64,000 nucleotides of DNA from Atriophallophorus winterbourni (lineage: Eukaryota > Platyhelminthes > Trematoda > Plagiorchiida > Microphallidae), in assembly GCA_013407085.1 (NCBI GenBank), contig JACCGJ010025996.1, positions 1 through 64,000 on the forward strand, given 5' to 3'. The position numbers and the translations under genes were made by a program. The notes beneath the pieces were generated by a model. It did not search any database. It saw only the letters and a list, made by a program, of their open reading frames with translations, and was not told the DNA's origin. Shown piece by piece: positions 27,687 to 42,600 of this stretch (positions are counted from its first letter, which is position 1; the number at the start of each line of letters is the position of its first letter).

Positions 27687-30600
27687 TACATACCAGCAGG
27701 TTGGTCGGGATCGTTCGAAGAATATTTGGAAGATTCTCACTGGTTACGATATCGAGGATAATAAACGTCAATTTGCACACAGCGTTGGAGTATGCGGCTC
27801 CTTGGCTAAGAAACTTCATTTCTCACTTTGAATAATTTTATTAATGAGCAGGAAATTTAGTTAGTACACCAAAGATTGATGTTCCGTACACCGAAAGATT
27901 GCGACGTCTGGGTCTATGTGACTTCACCCAATGGTGTATAAGACGTGATATTATTCTGCCATATAGAATTGTGTCCAGCAAAGGAAATCAACTCATACAA
28001 TTGTTTGAAGTGCGTGATGAGAAACTGAAACGTGTTCATTGCCTCATATCTTTATTTCTTAAGATCCCGTGTTGACAGTCAGCCCGATGTTTTCGCCATA
28101 CCTGCAAGATTTCTTTGGAATTCCCTATGTGTGGTTGGCGATTCTTGCCCAGCGATATTTTAATCGAAATTGAACAACATTAGTGATCCTATTATTTTAA
28201 ATAATATACTCGTCTCATAATGTTGTTTTCCTCTAACGGTTGATGTCTACCATGGATGTAATTTAAACATTCGCATGATATTTTTATGTTCCACAATTTC
28301 TTAAATGACTGAACATTCCGATTTTGGAGGAAGAATCTCTCTCGCAGCGCTTGCAGCTTTAGGCAGTACTTCGTTGATCGGAGTATGTGTTTGCATATCT
28401 TTATGCTGGAGATAAACTGATGTGTTTTTTTCTTGACCAAATTGGAAAATTTTGATGCTGTCCCCACTGCTTTCTCGATTAAATCGCATCGGAGCGAGAA
28501 CATATTATCGACCACTTTTTGAATTTTATCCAAAACAAGTAGATTTATTTTTGTTGAAGAAATTCCGATTTTTCCATATACGAATTCATTGTTCATGATT
28601 TAACCATAGCTACTCGCGGTTGCTTTTAATCTACTGTGACCGAACTTATCCATGCATACACTATTCTGGTTTTCTGTTTATACTGTCATGATTTTGATTT
28701 ATTCTAGCGCATTGGTAAAAAGGGCGAGTCACGGGCAATTAAAAGACACAGAAATCTTGTCTATTATCAAGCACAAGAGCACAAAGCACATAAATGATCG
28801 GCAAATACTCAGAAAACCCACAAACGTTCATTTGAGTAATTAGTTTGTCAAATGTATTTCAAAAGAAACCAACCGAATGACCTTGTTGGCGTTAAATAAA
28901 AACAGGTGATTTATAACTTTTCTGAAACTAGCAACAAAAATGTCTTGTTTCCGGATATTTTTGCTTGATTGCTCTGGGAGACGTTTTCTACTGATGCGGC
29001 TTTGGTCATGTGAATGTTGTTGGCGAAGATTTGGATAGGAAGCTCAGAGTGAACTGTTGGCTCTTCACTCAGTCTACCACAAACTGATTGCTTGCGTTCT
29101 TTCGTGTTTGATATTGACAGAAATAAATTGCTGCAACATCATCTAGTGAACAAAATGCTTCTCGCTGAATTCGCTTTAGCGGAAACAAAATAGCGACGGG
29201 TTGAACAGAACTGACTGGCGAGAAATGATATGAACTGATAAAGTATTGACAAACCGTGCTGATTCGACGTGAATTTCCCTTCGGCTCACATAGGTTGTTG
29301 AAGGATGTACATCACAAGCGCATGTTGGTTTCATCCTGTACAACCTTTCATATCACCAAACATTCCTAAATGTGGGGAAAATTCTCACCCTCATCACTCT
29401 CAGCGAAACGCAGTACTCATTAAATCCGTGAAAGTTGGACGCTGACAGCGTGATCTACAATCAACTTCAACATGATACTTTACACAGCTATTTATTCGAA
29501 TCGGTAATAAGCAGGAAATGTACAACAAACCACTACATTCAAACAAAAAAATCACAGACTGATGCCACTGAATCCGCAATGGGTTACATGCAATTTGTCA
29601 TCATTCGGTATGGACAGTAAGATTAGGTAGAGTGCCTGCGATGCGTTTATATACGTCCAATATATGGTGGTGCTCACATCCTTTCTTACGCTGCATTGTA
29701 TTTGTCTATTTTTATACAGATTTTCCATTTAAATTTGGTACGTTTTTTTAATCAATATTTTATCAATATCAATGATACATCATTTCATAGAAAATACATA
29801 TTATAATTTTGCATGTGCTTGGAGACTGTCTCGTTTTTGTCCGATAACGCAATACATTTTGTTGCTCACATCCTCTCAAACGAATTTTACCATTATCAGG
29901 TGAGCCTAGAAAAAATGAAAAATTGTTTAACAATGTTACAATTTGGGACCGGTGAATCCCAATTTTTATGTTCCAATGAAACTAATCTTCGTGTTTACAA
30001 CATGACGGTGGCAAATATTCAGAAACTGCTGGTACTGCGCAAGTGTGGTGAGCAATGGTACATACTGCTCGTAAAGAAACGTCATGAGTTCTTAAACAAC
30101 AATCATTTTGTGATTCTGCTTTGTGGAAAACCATATTCAACAGTGAGAGTTTAATTAGTGATCAAAACCTGAACCACTTCGTATTGTATAGGGCAGGCTA
30201 ATTTAGTTTTGATGCGTTGTTCAAATCAAGACCAAATGGGATAACGTCAATCACGTTGTTTACACATGCTTCAGGCCACTCAATTCAAAACTAACCACCA
30301 GCCCTTCGCGTTACACTAAGGTCAACGCGTCCACACAAATGACTTCGATTGGTCAAACGCGTTTATTACACACAAGACAAAGAACAAACGACAGGCCCAT
30401 CTTATACAGTAAATCATGTAACCACAACCGTGAACCAAAACATGTTTATCCCGGGAGTAACTTCGATCTGATTTGGCAATCGATTTTATGGCAACTGGTA
30501 TGCTACTAGGTTTAACACACGTTTCGTTTAACAAAAGTTGATAAATTGCATATCGTTCGGTCGTAGCTGAGAATGTCCATCTTCTTATACTACTGAAGAT

Positions 30601-33600
30601 GATGTTGCTTCAAGTGTTCGAATGCAATCATTTCCAAAACACGACATATTATGACACCTCTTCTTCCTCTCCTGTTGTACCAAAGGGTAATGTTCAGTAT
30701 ATCGGAATTAGCACTAAGCTTGAGGATACTTCGTACTAAGACAACACAATAAAAGTTAATTTTCGTTCAAATTTAATTAAACATAAGAACATTGTCCTCA
30801 TAAAGTTCAATTCTTCCGTCTACAGAGGACTTCCAACATGGAGAACACTTAACAAGTAAGTACCAGTTCAGAATGTACGATGATTTTTATTTTGAATACA
30901 AAGTTTCCTCACAATTCGATTTTCAAATTGTCATTTTCACTCTTGTATACATGGTATATCCAAGCATAACACGTGATGCTATCTGAAATGTGAAAACTGT
31001 TTGTGCTACCTGTAATCCATTTTAACTCTTTTCATCTTTTTAGCTATGAAATATGATCGCGGTAATTATGAATAGCATGCATTTTATGTTTTCGCAAAAA
31101 TAACAATTCACCTATTTTTACAGATTTCATTGTCGATCGACCGATCGATCGACTTAATAATGAGACCATTTTTCCAAAATGACTTGTAGAACAATCATTT
31201 TCACGCATATTTTCTATCTTATGGATTATTGAAGAAGAGTTCTTCTCTATGTCGAGTTGATTTTTGGCGGTCGACATTTGGGATGTACGCAATTGCGTAA
31301 CGTTTGGATAATCGTTTTGAAACCTGTCGACATTTACCATACAAGTTCAGACATACTTTCTCTAGACCGCTCAGTTTGAAGGCACTGTGCGAGGCGTCAC
31401 CTGCGAACTGTTAGGGATCAGATACTGCATTTCACTGTTGAAGGTATCCACGACATCTGGAAAATACCGCCGATCGACTGATTGATACAAATTGCAATGC
31501 GCGATAGCAAATGGAACTGTTCCATCATGTGAGACGCTAAGGATCATGAATTCCCGTGCGCTTGCAATGCACATCCATGGTCATCTGCGGAAGGTAATTT
31601 GCAAGAGCGTAACATTCAAAATTATAGGAATTATTCTATCCGTAACCTAGTCCACTATCTAGTTGATCTAATTATTTGAATTTTAAAATAAAATCACTTT
31701 CAAATTTTCGGCAATAATTTTACCTGAAATGTTTGATATCCATGATAATAACAAAAATTGACACACTTTTCCCTTTTCGTGAAATGACGCTTCATACTAT
31801 GCTCAAAATTAAACAGTCAGGAGTCAGTTCTTCTCAACTCGTCTGATCTATGTTATGAGCTAGCATATCTATCTTACAACCGTCATTATACCGTGATTTT
31901 GAACTTCCGAATTTTCTGCCGTTGCTTTAAGAATAAGACATTTAGGCGGTATTGAACAGCACATTATTTTGAAATCCATCAGTTCCTCGAGTTCATTAAA
32001 CATCGTTTAAACATCGTGTTTCGTGTTACGAACCCTAATCAACAGTGGCTCAAAATAGTTTTGTTTATTTGTGTGATAAAACATGACCTAGCAAAATTAT
32101 GCGATAGTATTTCAATGAAATAAACGTTCTCTTGATACCAGCTTCAGAATTCGATAAAGTATCTTACTCTGTTCATGCACCATGTGTTCAACATATGACC
32201 TACGAAGGAAATGTATTACGTATGATCATACGAAAAGCATCATATTTATTCCAACTGTCTGCATGTAAACCCAACAGACACCGGGGTTCGAAAAGATCAT
32301 ATTCACACTTTTGTTGTCATTACGATTATTTATATCACTGTGTTCGACAGGTTATCCGCAAGATATATGTAAAAATAAAATAAAACAAGCTGAGAGATGG
32401 AGATATAATTCCTTGGTTGACTAATTGGTCTGCTTCACGCTGGCAGTCAGCCCGCAGATGGCGCATGCCGTAAAGGTTTTCATTAGTGACTGAAGTTGCT
32501 CTTATGATTAAGCTATATTGGCTCTATCACGTGACTATGTAGATATCTACAGTTTTGAAACTCGGGCGTGTTCTGCACATACAATCATATTGTGAGGGGC
32601 AATGTGATTACGTTGATTGCACCTGTTTCAAGGTCCAACGTTAATCACGCACCCCAGATAGTCACACAGTTGACTATTGGCTTAATTCATCACAGGTACC
32701 AAACTTTCCAACGCTATTTACGTGTTTACTGTGCACATGACAACAAACATCGTACACCTACCTCAGGTCGACAAAGCACGTCAACACTACACTGTCCTCA
32801 ATATGTCCATGCAGGATTTTGTTTTCAACAGATTTGTTAATCCATTTCATGCAAACTTGTTCGATTCAATTTTAATTTTTACTGTATAAAAATCATATGG
32901 TTTTACTAAAATATCATGGAATAATAAGGAAACTACGAATAATATAACAAGCATTAACGGGTTTTGATTTGCTTACTGAGCAGTTTAAGATTCAGGTAAA
33001 AATCCAAAGTGTAGAAATTGTTTTCGTTTGGACTTGTAGATACATAGGATCAGAATGTGCAGTTATGGGTCAAAAAGCCATCAAGATTTCACCTAAACAT
33101 AGGTTTATTTAGTGCGAATACAACATATTCGGGTAGATTGTTTCGCGTAAATTAATAACGCACCTCAAAAGCTATTCTGCAGTCAAGTCGTGAGTAAGGA
33201 ACAATTATAGTTAACGTTTGAGCTCTTGTCTTATGCAAGCAACCTGTAATAATTAATCATTGTAAAGGGTGATTTGCAGTAGTCAAACATTATAAACCAA
33301 AATAAAATTCCTCAGAAGACGAAGGCGTGGATGATTGAATGATATTATGGTTGAGATTCGCACATTGTATGATTTCCACGTGTGTATAGCGAAACATTTA
33401 GTAGCTTCATGGTAATTTCTTTCAAATTCGCAACATATCTCTAAAGCTATGACGACTATGTTTGAAATGTTTTGTGAGTCTGATGCACATATTCATTATT
33501 CGAAGAATTGTCTTTTTGCGAACCACATGAAAATCTTCTTTAGATGGAGACTTTTTGTGACGTTTTCCGGTAGACGGAGAAGCAGTGGCTCGACATCCAA

Positions 33601-36600
33601 AGACTGTTGCTTATGAGCGCGTATAAGTCCTTCTTTTCCATCATGAACGCAAGTCTGTGTGCACCAAGAGAATATTCGAAGTCCACATAGTTTCCAAGTC
33701 TCAACATATGACGCCTTTGTAAGATGAGGAATTCAAGCACGAAACATGCTCTACTTGTACAAACGAAGTTGAAAATATACATATAGTTTGATAACGAGTT
33801 GCCCTTTTTTAACTCCTTCTGGTTCCGATGGTATGGTCGCTCAAATCGTTACCAAACAATACATTCGAAACACGTATTTCCGTTTTACTATTGTTGTATC
33901 GGCGCTTCTTTCTCTACGCTTGCGTCAGAAGTTGGTATTCTGCCTATCTGACGCCGCAATTTGATGAATTTGTACTTGTAATAAAATTACATTTTGTAAG
34001 CAACTTGAGCTCAGAATATATATAAAACAGCATAAGCTCAAGCATTGTTTCAGCTATGAAATATTTCGCTGAATAATGAATCTATGTTGTGTTTGTTTAT
34101 TTAATGCTTGAAACTAGTAAATGCATGTAATGCGTACCAATTACCGGATATATTCCAAATGTATTTCATGTTTTTTAGGCGAAAGTAATTTTATATTCGA
34201 AGGTATTTTTTTCTCATTTAAAGTCACACAAATATCGTTTCATCATGCTCACATGTCAAAGTTGTTAATTCTATCAAAAGAATGATGTGCATTTGTATAG
34301 AAAATTTATCCGCATTGTGTTTTGGCGCAACTTTATGAATAATCTGCGATCGCATTAACAAACAAAACTTAACACGCGCAACTTAGTATTTATATGTTTA
34401 ATTCTTAACGATCTTGACCTAATCAAAACTTCTTCAATGACTGAAACAAAGTACGATCATCACCAATCGCTTGCATTTCAATCGCATAAACACAAACGAT
34501 TGGTTTCGTGCTGTTTGCAGTCATCAAGTAGGGATAGTAGGATCAGGATTCGTATGCGTTCGAACAGTAGATGAGTAGTAAACTAGACTTAATCTCGTAT
34601 GCCACAATATTCCGAAAGGGAATCAAATAAATTCCAATGGAACTTGCATACCTGAACTCCATACGTAAAGCTAACAGTTCTAATCGTTAGAGAAAGTGAA
34701 AGTAAAGGCATAATTTCACTTCCACTATTTATAAATGATAGAATATTTACATAAAATTCGACCAACTATACATCAAAAACGAAACTAGAAATAAGTGTTC
34801 TCCATGCATCATGAATAATTTATTAACATTCTATATAAATAATTTTTATTTCACAGTTACATTCAAAGACGGCAAGGACACAAGTGAGACATTTTAAAAA
34901 ATCATTGATTAGAATCAAACTTTGATTTTGCGCTAGTTTTGAATAAATTCACTCAATTAATAATATTTCACAACTTATTACTATACTTTGTGCTTTGTTC
35001 TGATGTACATCCATTTTAAATGGAGTTTTCGTGAGTGGTACGAACATTACATAGCTGGGCGTTAGGTGTTTGATTTGAACGAGTTACACTGCCAGATTTT
35101 TTGAACATCCAGTCTGTAGACCGTCCATACGTTTTTCGATCGACTAAATTCTCAATGATTGCAAAAATTCCACGTTAACCATAAGCACCAAGTGGGGCAT
35201 TACATCTGTTACTCTGAAAACGCTTTAAAAGGAAAGGTTTAATGCGTGTATGTGTACAGGAGGGTTACCGCCCAAAACGCCTGGATCGAATGTGACCTAA
35301 TGTGTTAGCGAAATTTGCTCTCACCCGCAAGTCATTTTATTCAGAGACCAAATTGATTTTTAAAAATAATTTCAGAATGGTCTAATATGATGATTTAGGT
35401 TGGAGAAGAAATGTTTCCCAACACTAGATTTTATGTTTTGCGACAACTCATCAGAACTGCATACTTTGCATCAGGTCGGAATCTTAACCATGACCATCAT
35501 AATTGGAGAACTACAATTTACGTCATGAGCTACTATCCGCCAGACTTGCCCATTTGAGTATCGTCATATGCCCGGCCAGTCGAGAACTGCTCTAAAGACG
35601 TTTAACTACCGCCCTTTTGACGGAACGTTGCACTGGTATCAACTTGCTAAACGGTCCTGATTTGCAAGAATAAGATCAAACAGCATGCATTTGCAGCATG
35701 TCTGTTATTTATGGAAACATATTTTGTATCCGAATGCATATCCCATGAGATTAAGGAAGTCATTCCAATCGAGACTAAATGAAGTATTCGATCCGAACGT
35801 CTATATCCCTTTGAGTTTAATCATTGAACACTCTCTATTTGAAATAAAATTCGTCACACCTTGTTTCTTGTTCCAAGGTCAGTAGCGTAACATCTCACAC
35901 CGAGTTATCAATGTGTCAGCCGTGATCCAAATCTGATTTCCACCACAAAAGAGAACGTCAATTCGTCAAATATTCGTTACGCACATGACGATGGAACGCA
36001 TTCAGATAGGTTAACCACTTGTCTACTGACGGTGACTCAAGTTACCTCAAACAAGCAGTCCATTGCTCAGTAGCTTACGTCGGTACCTTTAGTCACCATC
36101 GGAGTGCAAGTTTCGTGTTTTCTTTAGCCATAACTAAGTAGAAAAACACAAAAATATCATACAATACTTATATCCAATTACCGTAGACAAAGGGTAAAAC
36201 TTATTCGAATCAACTATGAGCTAGAGGTTTGTAAAAACGTTCTCTGTTCTGGCTGTCACTTCGCTTAGACAATAAGCACGATGACGTGTCTGCTGATCGC
36301 ATTCTAACTCCCGCCAAGTTGACCGACTGAGATGACGAATTGCTGCCGCTTTTTTGTTCTATTTGCTTATCGGCTTTTTTGAAAAAGTATTTCGTTAATT
36401 CATTTAAAGCATTAGAGATGCACTCACATCTTATCTCCACTATACTGCATTTAGAAGCGGATCTTCATTTGTAAATTTCGAATAGATAACAATAATTACG
36501 CAAATGAATTGTTTGAGACAAATTGGGACGGCAAGAAATCACGGGGCACATATCATATCTATATTGGTATTTAGTTGATTGGCTTCACAAGCACCCATAA

Positions 36601-39600
36601 CTAGGGCTTAGGAGGTATAGACAGAACGATCACGATAAGCAGGCGTTGAAATAATGAAGAACTGGCAAACAAAGTTAGAATATTATAGTCACAGATGGAT
36701 AGAGCTAGCACGAACAGTCTGTTTAAATATTATTTTAATTTTGTGTATTTGAGAACACTGATCACAATTGATTTTTCATAGACACGGTGACGTTTGGTAA
36801 GTTCTAAGTAGAATTTGCATTTAAATTATGAATTTAGTTACCATAGTGATGTACCATAATATATGAATATATGAATGTGAGTATATGATAGTGGCCTTGC
36901 AATTAGCTGGAAAAAAATTGGACGTAACATTTCATAGTGATTCATACGCTGAATGTTTAAAAGTCCGTTGGTGCATTTCAGCTAGAAATTACAAGGTTAA
37001 TGTATGGTGAAAGATTTTCAAAAGTCTTTTTATATAATAAAATGTATGTTATCATGCGGGTAAAATCTACTCATGTGCAAGTTGACCGCTTGTTGAGAAT
37101 GCGTTTTTCATGTTTGAAACTACTCATTAGTAAAACGCCATTCGGAATATTCACAAATTTGATCACATCTAACAAAACGATAAATCTGATCAAAAGTTGC
37201 ACTTATTTGAACTTCATTAGCGTGCGAGTTTCACTCTCGACCCTTGCCTTCCTATTCACAATAACTACGACCTAGGCTACCGTACAAGTCTGTTGAATAA
37301 TTTTTTATCAAGTTTGTTACAAACATTTACCAATTAATCAGAGGTTGATTGGCATGTTAGATGTAGTTAACCATGAAACAATTTGACAAGTTTTATAACA
37401 AAATAATCTTCGGAATTGCAATTACACCGTTTTCTTTTGTACTCAAACCACAATTGAAAATATAATCATCATTTCATTTCGGATTTATCGAAAATGTTTA
37501 GAAAGGACTTAACGATTTCATTATTCGCATCGAGTAATTAACAGTTTCGAGTCAATTGAAGACCATTTGCTGAAAGATGCAACATGTTGCGTGTTACTTT
37601 GCGTGTTACTTTACTACTTTGTCGGCGTAAATGAGCTTCATGATATACATTCAAGAGGCTTACTTTTAATCATTTTTAAATGGAGAGAAATCAAAAGTCC
37701 GTTTCAAAGAAACTGAACGAAAAATTCAGAATTGCCTACATGTTTAAAAAATATGCTGATTACCGTGTTTCTTCAGTAGAAGCAACCAAAATCTTTGGTG
37801 TGTAAATATGTAGTCTAAAATCATTTACTGCTTCGATTGAGCAACTTGATAAATGCGCAGTCACAAAAACTCACGCGTTTGATCTATAATCGGTCACTTC
37901 AAATACGTTTCAAATGATCTATACCTGGACAATTTTATCAAAATCTGATTACATTCAGTGCATAAATCTGGTTACCGGATGCGGTCATCCCAAATCTGCT
38001 GCCTGCCACCTGAAGTACTCAGGTTCGCTACAACGGGCGAAATAACGTTTTCATAAATTCCATTCAGAAATTTGATCATTTAATATTCAGTACTGCATCT
38101 ACTTACTCACGCAATGGAACAAACAGCACTGCGTCTGTCCCAAGAAAATTCCTTTTGCGTACCTACGTGCGAAACTTACAACATTGGCAAAATACGTATT
38201 CTGCCACCAATTACTGCATACCAAAATATAGCTAACATCAAGTAAAATGAAAGAATAATGTGAAACCCCGAAATGCGAGAAAACGTGAAATCAAAATGTT
38301 GCAAATCATAGAAGATGAACTGTCAGGGGGACATCAATATTTAAAAAATGGGAGAGTGATAAAAATCTGATAGGGTATTTAATCGTGATTATAATTTTTT
38401 ATATACGCATATTTTATCATGACGAAGACAAGATAATGGGTTTTATAATAATTAAATTGAATGTGTTGATTATTTTTGTATTTAGATAAGCCAAAAAAAG
38501 GTAAACTGTTAACTTAGATATATATCTTACAAGAAATAATTTTATCATCTTACCTAATTGGAATAATTGTGAAGATTGATGAAAAATACCGAAATGGAAT
38601 TCCTTTGCTTTTATCAAACTATTCGCTGAAAATATGAGACATTTTTAATCAAATTTTATTTCTCATCCATTGCTGTAGCCCGTAGAGTGCAATGCATTAT
38701 AGATTATATAAATTCCGATCAACAGATACGATGTCAATTTGACCCATTAATTCTCATCACCACATACGGAACACATATTACTCGAAAGTTTGGCCGTACC
38801 AACTTTATCCATCACTGGAATACGCACCCAACTTGTTTACCATTCTTTCACTGTTTCATGCGCATTCAGATCTTGGTTTTACTGTCACTACTTGATGAGT
38901 GCAAACAGCACGAAACCAATAGTGGGGAGTGTGTTTTTGATGTAAATGCATGCAATTGCGAAACCTTTTTACTAATGTATTCATAGGGAATTTGGATTGA
39001 GGGCATTTTATGAAATACACATTCATGAAACTAGCGTATGGACAGAAAATGCTTATTTCCGGCAGTCTAGTCAGTTGTGCTGTTAGAAATGTTTGAACGT
39101 ATGACCCCGCAATGCAAAGAAATTTGAGTGAAATCGGTTAGAGTAGTATTTGGGTAACGTTTCACTCCTGACACAGAAGCTTCGTCAGACCCTGGAGTTT
39201 TGTTTTATGAGAGCATATCATAAGTTTGAGAGAGTACTGTCCATATGAAATTGATGCTACCCCTTATTATCTGTATTGGGTTTAGGAGAATTTCAGTTTG
39301 TTGAGTCGCGCCTATTATTGATAATAATAAATTTCAAGGACGAACTTTGTCGCTCGGCTCTGCGGATTTTTACAAATGCAGAATATATTGTATTGAGCTA
39401 AGGGTCCCATGCATGCATCGTCTAATTAATACGGAGATTACAGTTTAAGCTGTACTATAATATCATCGGTGAATCTCATGTTCGGCTAAAATTTTAAGAT
39501 AGTTATTTATTTGATTTTTTTAAATTTGAGTATTTTCAATGCTTGGTTTTTTGATAAAGGTTTCAAGTTGAAGTTCAATGAACCCACTTTGCAACACGGT

Positions 39601-42600
39601 AAGTTGAGTTAAATGCTGATAGACTAAATGATCACGACAATATAAAGTCATTAATTATATACGTCATTATTTACTCGATTTTTCCAGTTGGTACTGCAAC
39701 ATTCAGAACATGTGAGTTTTATCTGATGAACCACCTTCCCTTTTTTAAATGATTGTATATGTGTTTAAAAGATCGTGTCTCATTCATCAACTTCATTGTT
39801 TACATAATTTCAGTGGACCCTGTTGAAAGTAAGATCATTTTTAACACAATGATTAACCAATAATCTAAATCTTGTAATTTTCAAAATTATCAATTTAATG
39901 TCGTAATATCTGGAATCATTTATCCACTGCCCTAAATAGGGATTGGTGTTGAGACCAAAAGTCAAGGCCTATGTGCTTTTGAAATGTCTTAATTTGAGGA
40001 TTTCTAATGGGTTAAAATTGGTATGTTAAATGTTTCCACTAGCTTGTGCCGTCAGCTCGCCCTGTGAAAAGCTTCAGGAGTCATACTCAGCGAATCTTCC
40101 CTATGAGACTCCAGGTTAAACTAATTGCAGCCATTTGTATTTTCATGTTGTACTCCTTTCCTGTGCCCTAATATTCAAAATATATCAGCACATATATGCA
40201 CTGAATTTCTTTAGTGTTATGGAATCAAATTTCTTCATGGACACAGGTGTCTTCCGTATTGACTTAATATGGCGTGCATCTTCGCTTATCAATTGGCTTG
40301 ATACTTGCATTTTCTGTTCGCCAAAGTAATATCGATATTAGCATGATAAGAACGAAGCCAAGCTCAAAGGTGATATGAAATCAGGAAATCGGTCATTTAA
40401 AAGACCGCATTTGCGATACAAATACTTTTTGCCTAAGCGATATAAAATCTGTCGGAATTGACCCATTGGAGTGGAGTGGACACATTGAGCGATGAATGTG
40501 CTAGGCACGGGTCAAAGCGTACATTTTGATAGCGTAGATGTGATGAGACGGGGTATGAAAACTTGGAGTGAAAAACTTCACGCCGAGACTGAGACGAATG
40601 CTGTTTATATGATTAATAAGGCAGATATTTCACAAATCTGGCGTTCAATATATTGTGGTGCTCATATCCCCATCCCTGGCGTTCAGTTTTGCAGCAGATA
40701 ATGATAAACCTGCTTAACACCTAAGGTGCACTTGGATTACGTAATCACTGGGTCAGCGTAATCTGTTCGCACACAAAATAAACTAGATAGGGGTAAACGC
40801 AAAATTTAAAGTGAGCGATCACTCGTCCTGATCTCGCCTATATATCATAGAGAACTCAGAATTGGTCAAGAAATTGCCATTTAAGCCTGAACGCTGTTTG
40901 TACCGACAAACTCAGTCTGACGAAGCCCAGGTCTTCAGTAGCGGAACGTTACCCGAAAAACCTGCTGTAAACTATTTATTGCTAAAATTATTTTCATGAT
41001 TATGAACTCCTGATTGGTCTCGAATATTTTTAAGTACATTTTCAAAGTTAAATCCGTGTATGATTTTCAGAGTTTGATAAATGGAAAATGTGTTCTGTTG
41101 TCCACTTGTCAAATACACGAAGACATTGTTAGATGAAGAACGTCGAATTTTTCTCTGAAACTTCGTGTAAATCACGTCAAATATTCTTCTAAAAAATCGA
41201 ATCGTGTCAATTACAATTTACTACACCATCTATCTTCAGAAACATTTCACTGTGAAACAGTAATCTAGCATATAATGCAACGTTTATTTTTTTAATGATT
41301 CAGTCACCAATAGCAAAAAACCCGTGAACAGTAAGTTGATGATTCCTTTATTGCAATAAAATGTTTAGCCATTATTTTGAGAAACTACTAAAAACATTCA
41401 CTCAAACCCGATAAACATTATATAGACGCGTCTTCTTTGTATTTGACAATTTATGTATTTTCACAGTTATGCTGAGCCAAAGCAATGTCGTGCATTGTAA
41501 GTTGAAAAACTAGTCTATGCCGTAAAACTATGTTTCAGAACTGCTCAAAAGTTGAATATTCACGTATCAAAATATCGATTGCGTAAAGTGAAACCTTATA
41601 ATGAATATGGAAACGTTGTGGGATTAGTGAACAATCTGAGATGTTCGTTCATGATATATCAATATTGACACAATCCCTTATGGTACAGGGCATTAGAATG
41701 AGAAGAATAATAATCGGGATACGCAAATTGTATAATATCAAACGAGATCTGTTTTATTTCTTGATCGGGTCAATAGGGTACCGTAAAAATGATGATGGTG
41801 CACGATTTAAGTGTGCTCGTTAAATTAAGTAAAATTAATTAGATCAATGTAATTAATTAATTAATCAATGTGTTGCTCACATCCTTCACACTTACACACC
41901 ACTGTCTGTTTTCCGTCATCAGATGGAAACAGTAGTATTAGTTTGGGTGTGCCTTGAAACTTTGTTTACCACATATCCACTGTTTCAAGGCTCACGAAAC
42001 CTAAAGTTACTGTATCCAACTAATGACGTCAAATAGCCGGAACCCGGTAGTGTTGGGTAAGTGCGTGTTATGTGAGCAACACATTATATTGGTCATCCAT
42101 AAGCTCCTTGAGTGCTCGGACAAGAATCATTATGTGGTTCTGTGTTTGGAAACCGTGGTTCGTTGCAACAGTGTCATTCCAGTAATCAGACCAAATTTTT
42201 TGTTACATATTTTGCACATTATGGTTTAGTTAACGCAAGTTGTTTTCCACAGCTCAGCGTAAATTAATCGCGGACAGGCTGTTTGATAGCTAAAATTGTG
42301 ATTCTCTGTCGCCATGTTAATGAAAAAAACTTTCAATTCTTAGATTGCTTTGTCTTGAAAAATGTCCTGCATTCTCTTAGGTGCATCTCGATAACTCCTC
42401 TTATACCAGGCTGTGGTTAGTTTGAAAGTGGTTATTTTTAAGAAAGTAAACCTCGAAATCGTGTATAAAATATCTGATAAAATCAAAATGAATCCAAAAA
42501 CAACTGTAATTGAATTATACATTCTTAACACATGCAGTAGGATTTGCACATGTGCAAACTGTTTTTTAACCTTATATCGCTCATTTACCACGATTTTTTG

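Noticed and set aside
31134..31155. TCGATCGACCGATCGATCGAC palindromic stretch
   Set aside because: A short low-complexity GATC/CGAT run; no evidence of a binding site or mobile-element end.
32987..32998. 12-nt interval TTTAAGATTCAG before GTAAAA
   Set aside because: Belongs to an inverted CR1 3' UTR that recurs elsewhere in the window.
33446..33472. 27-nt interval with GTGAGT donor reading TMTTMFEMF
   Set aside because: The acceptor (TCTCTAAAG) is poor and the sequence lies beside an RT relic; kept out for lack of a pyrimidine tract.
36847..36876. 30-nt interval before GTGAGT
   Set aside because: Contains a stop in phase 1 and has no pyrimidine tract.
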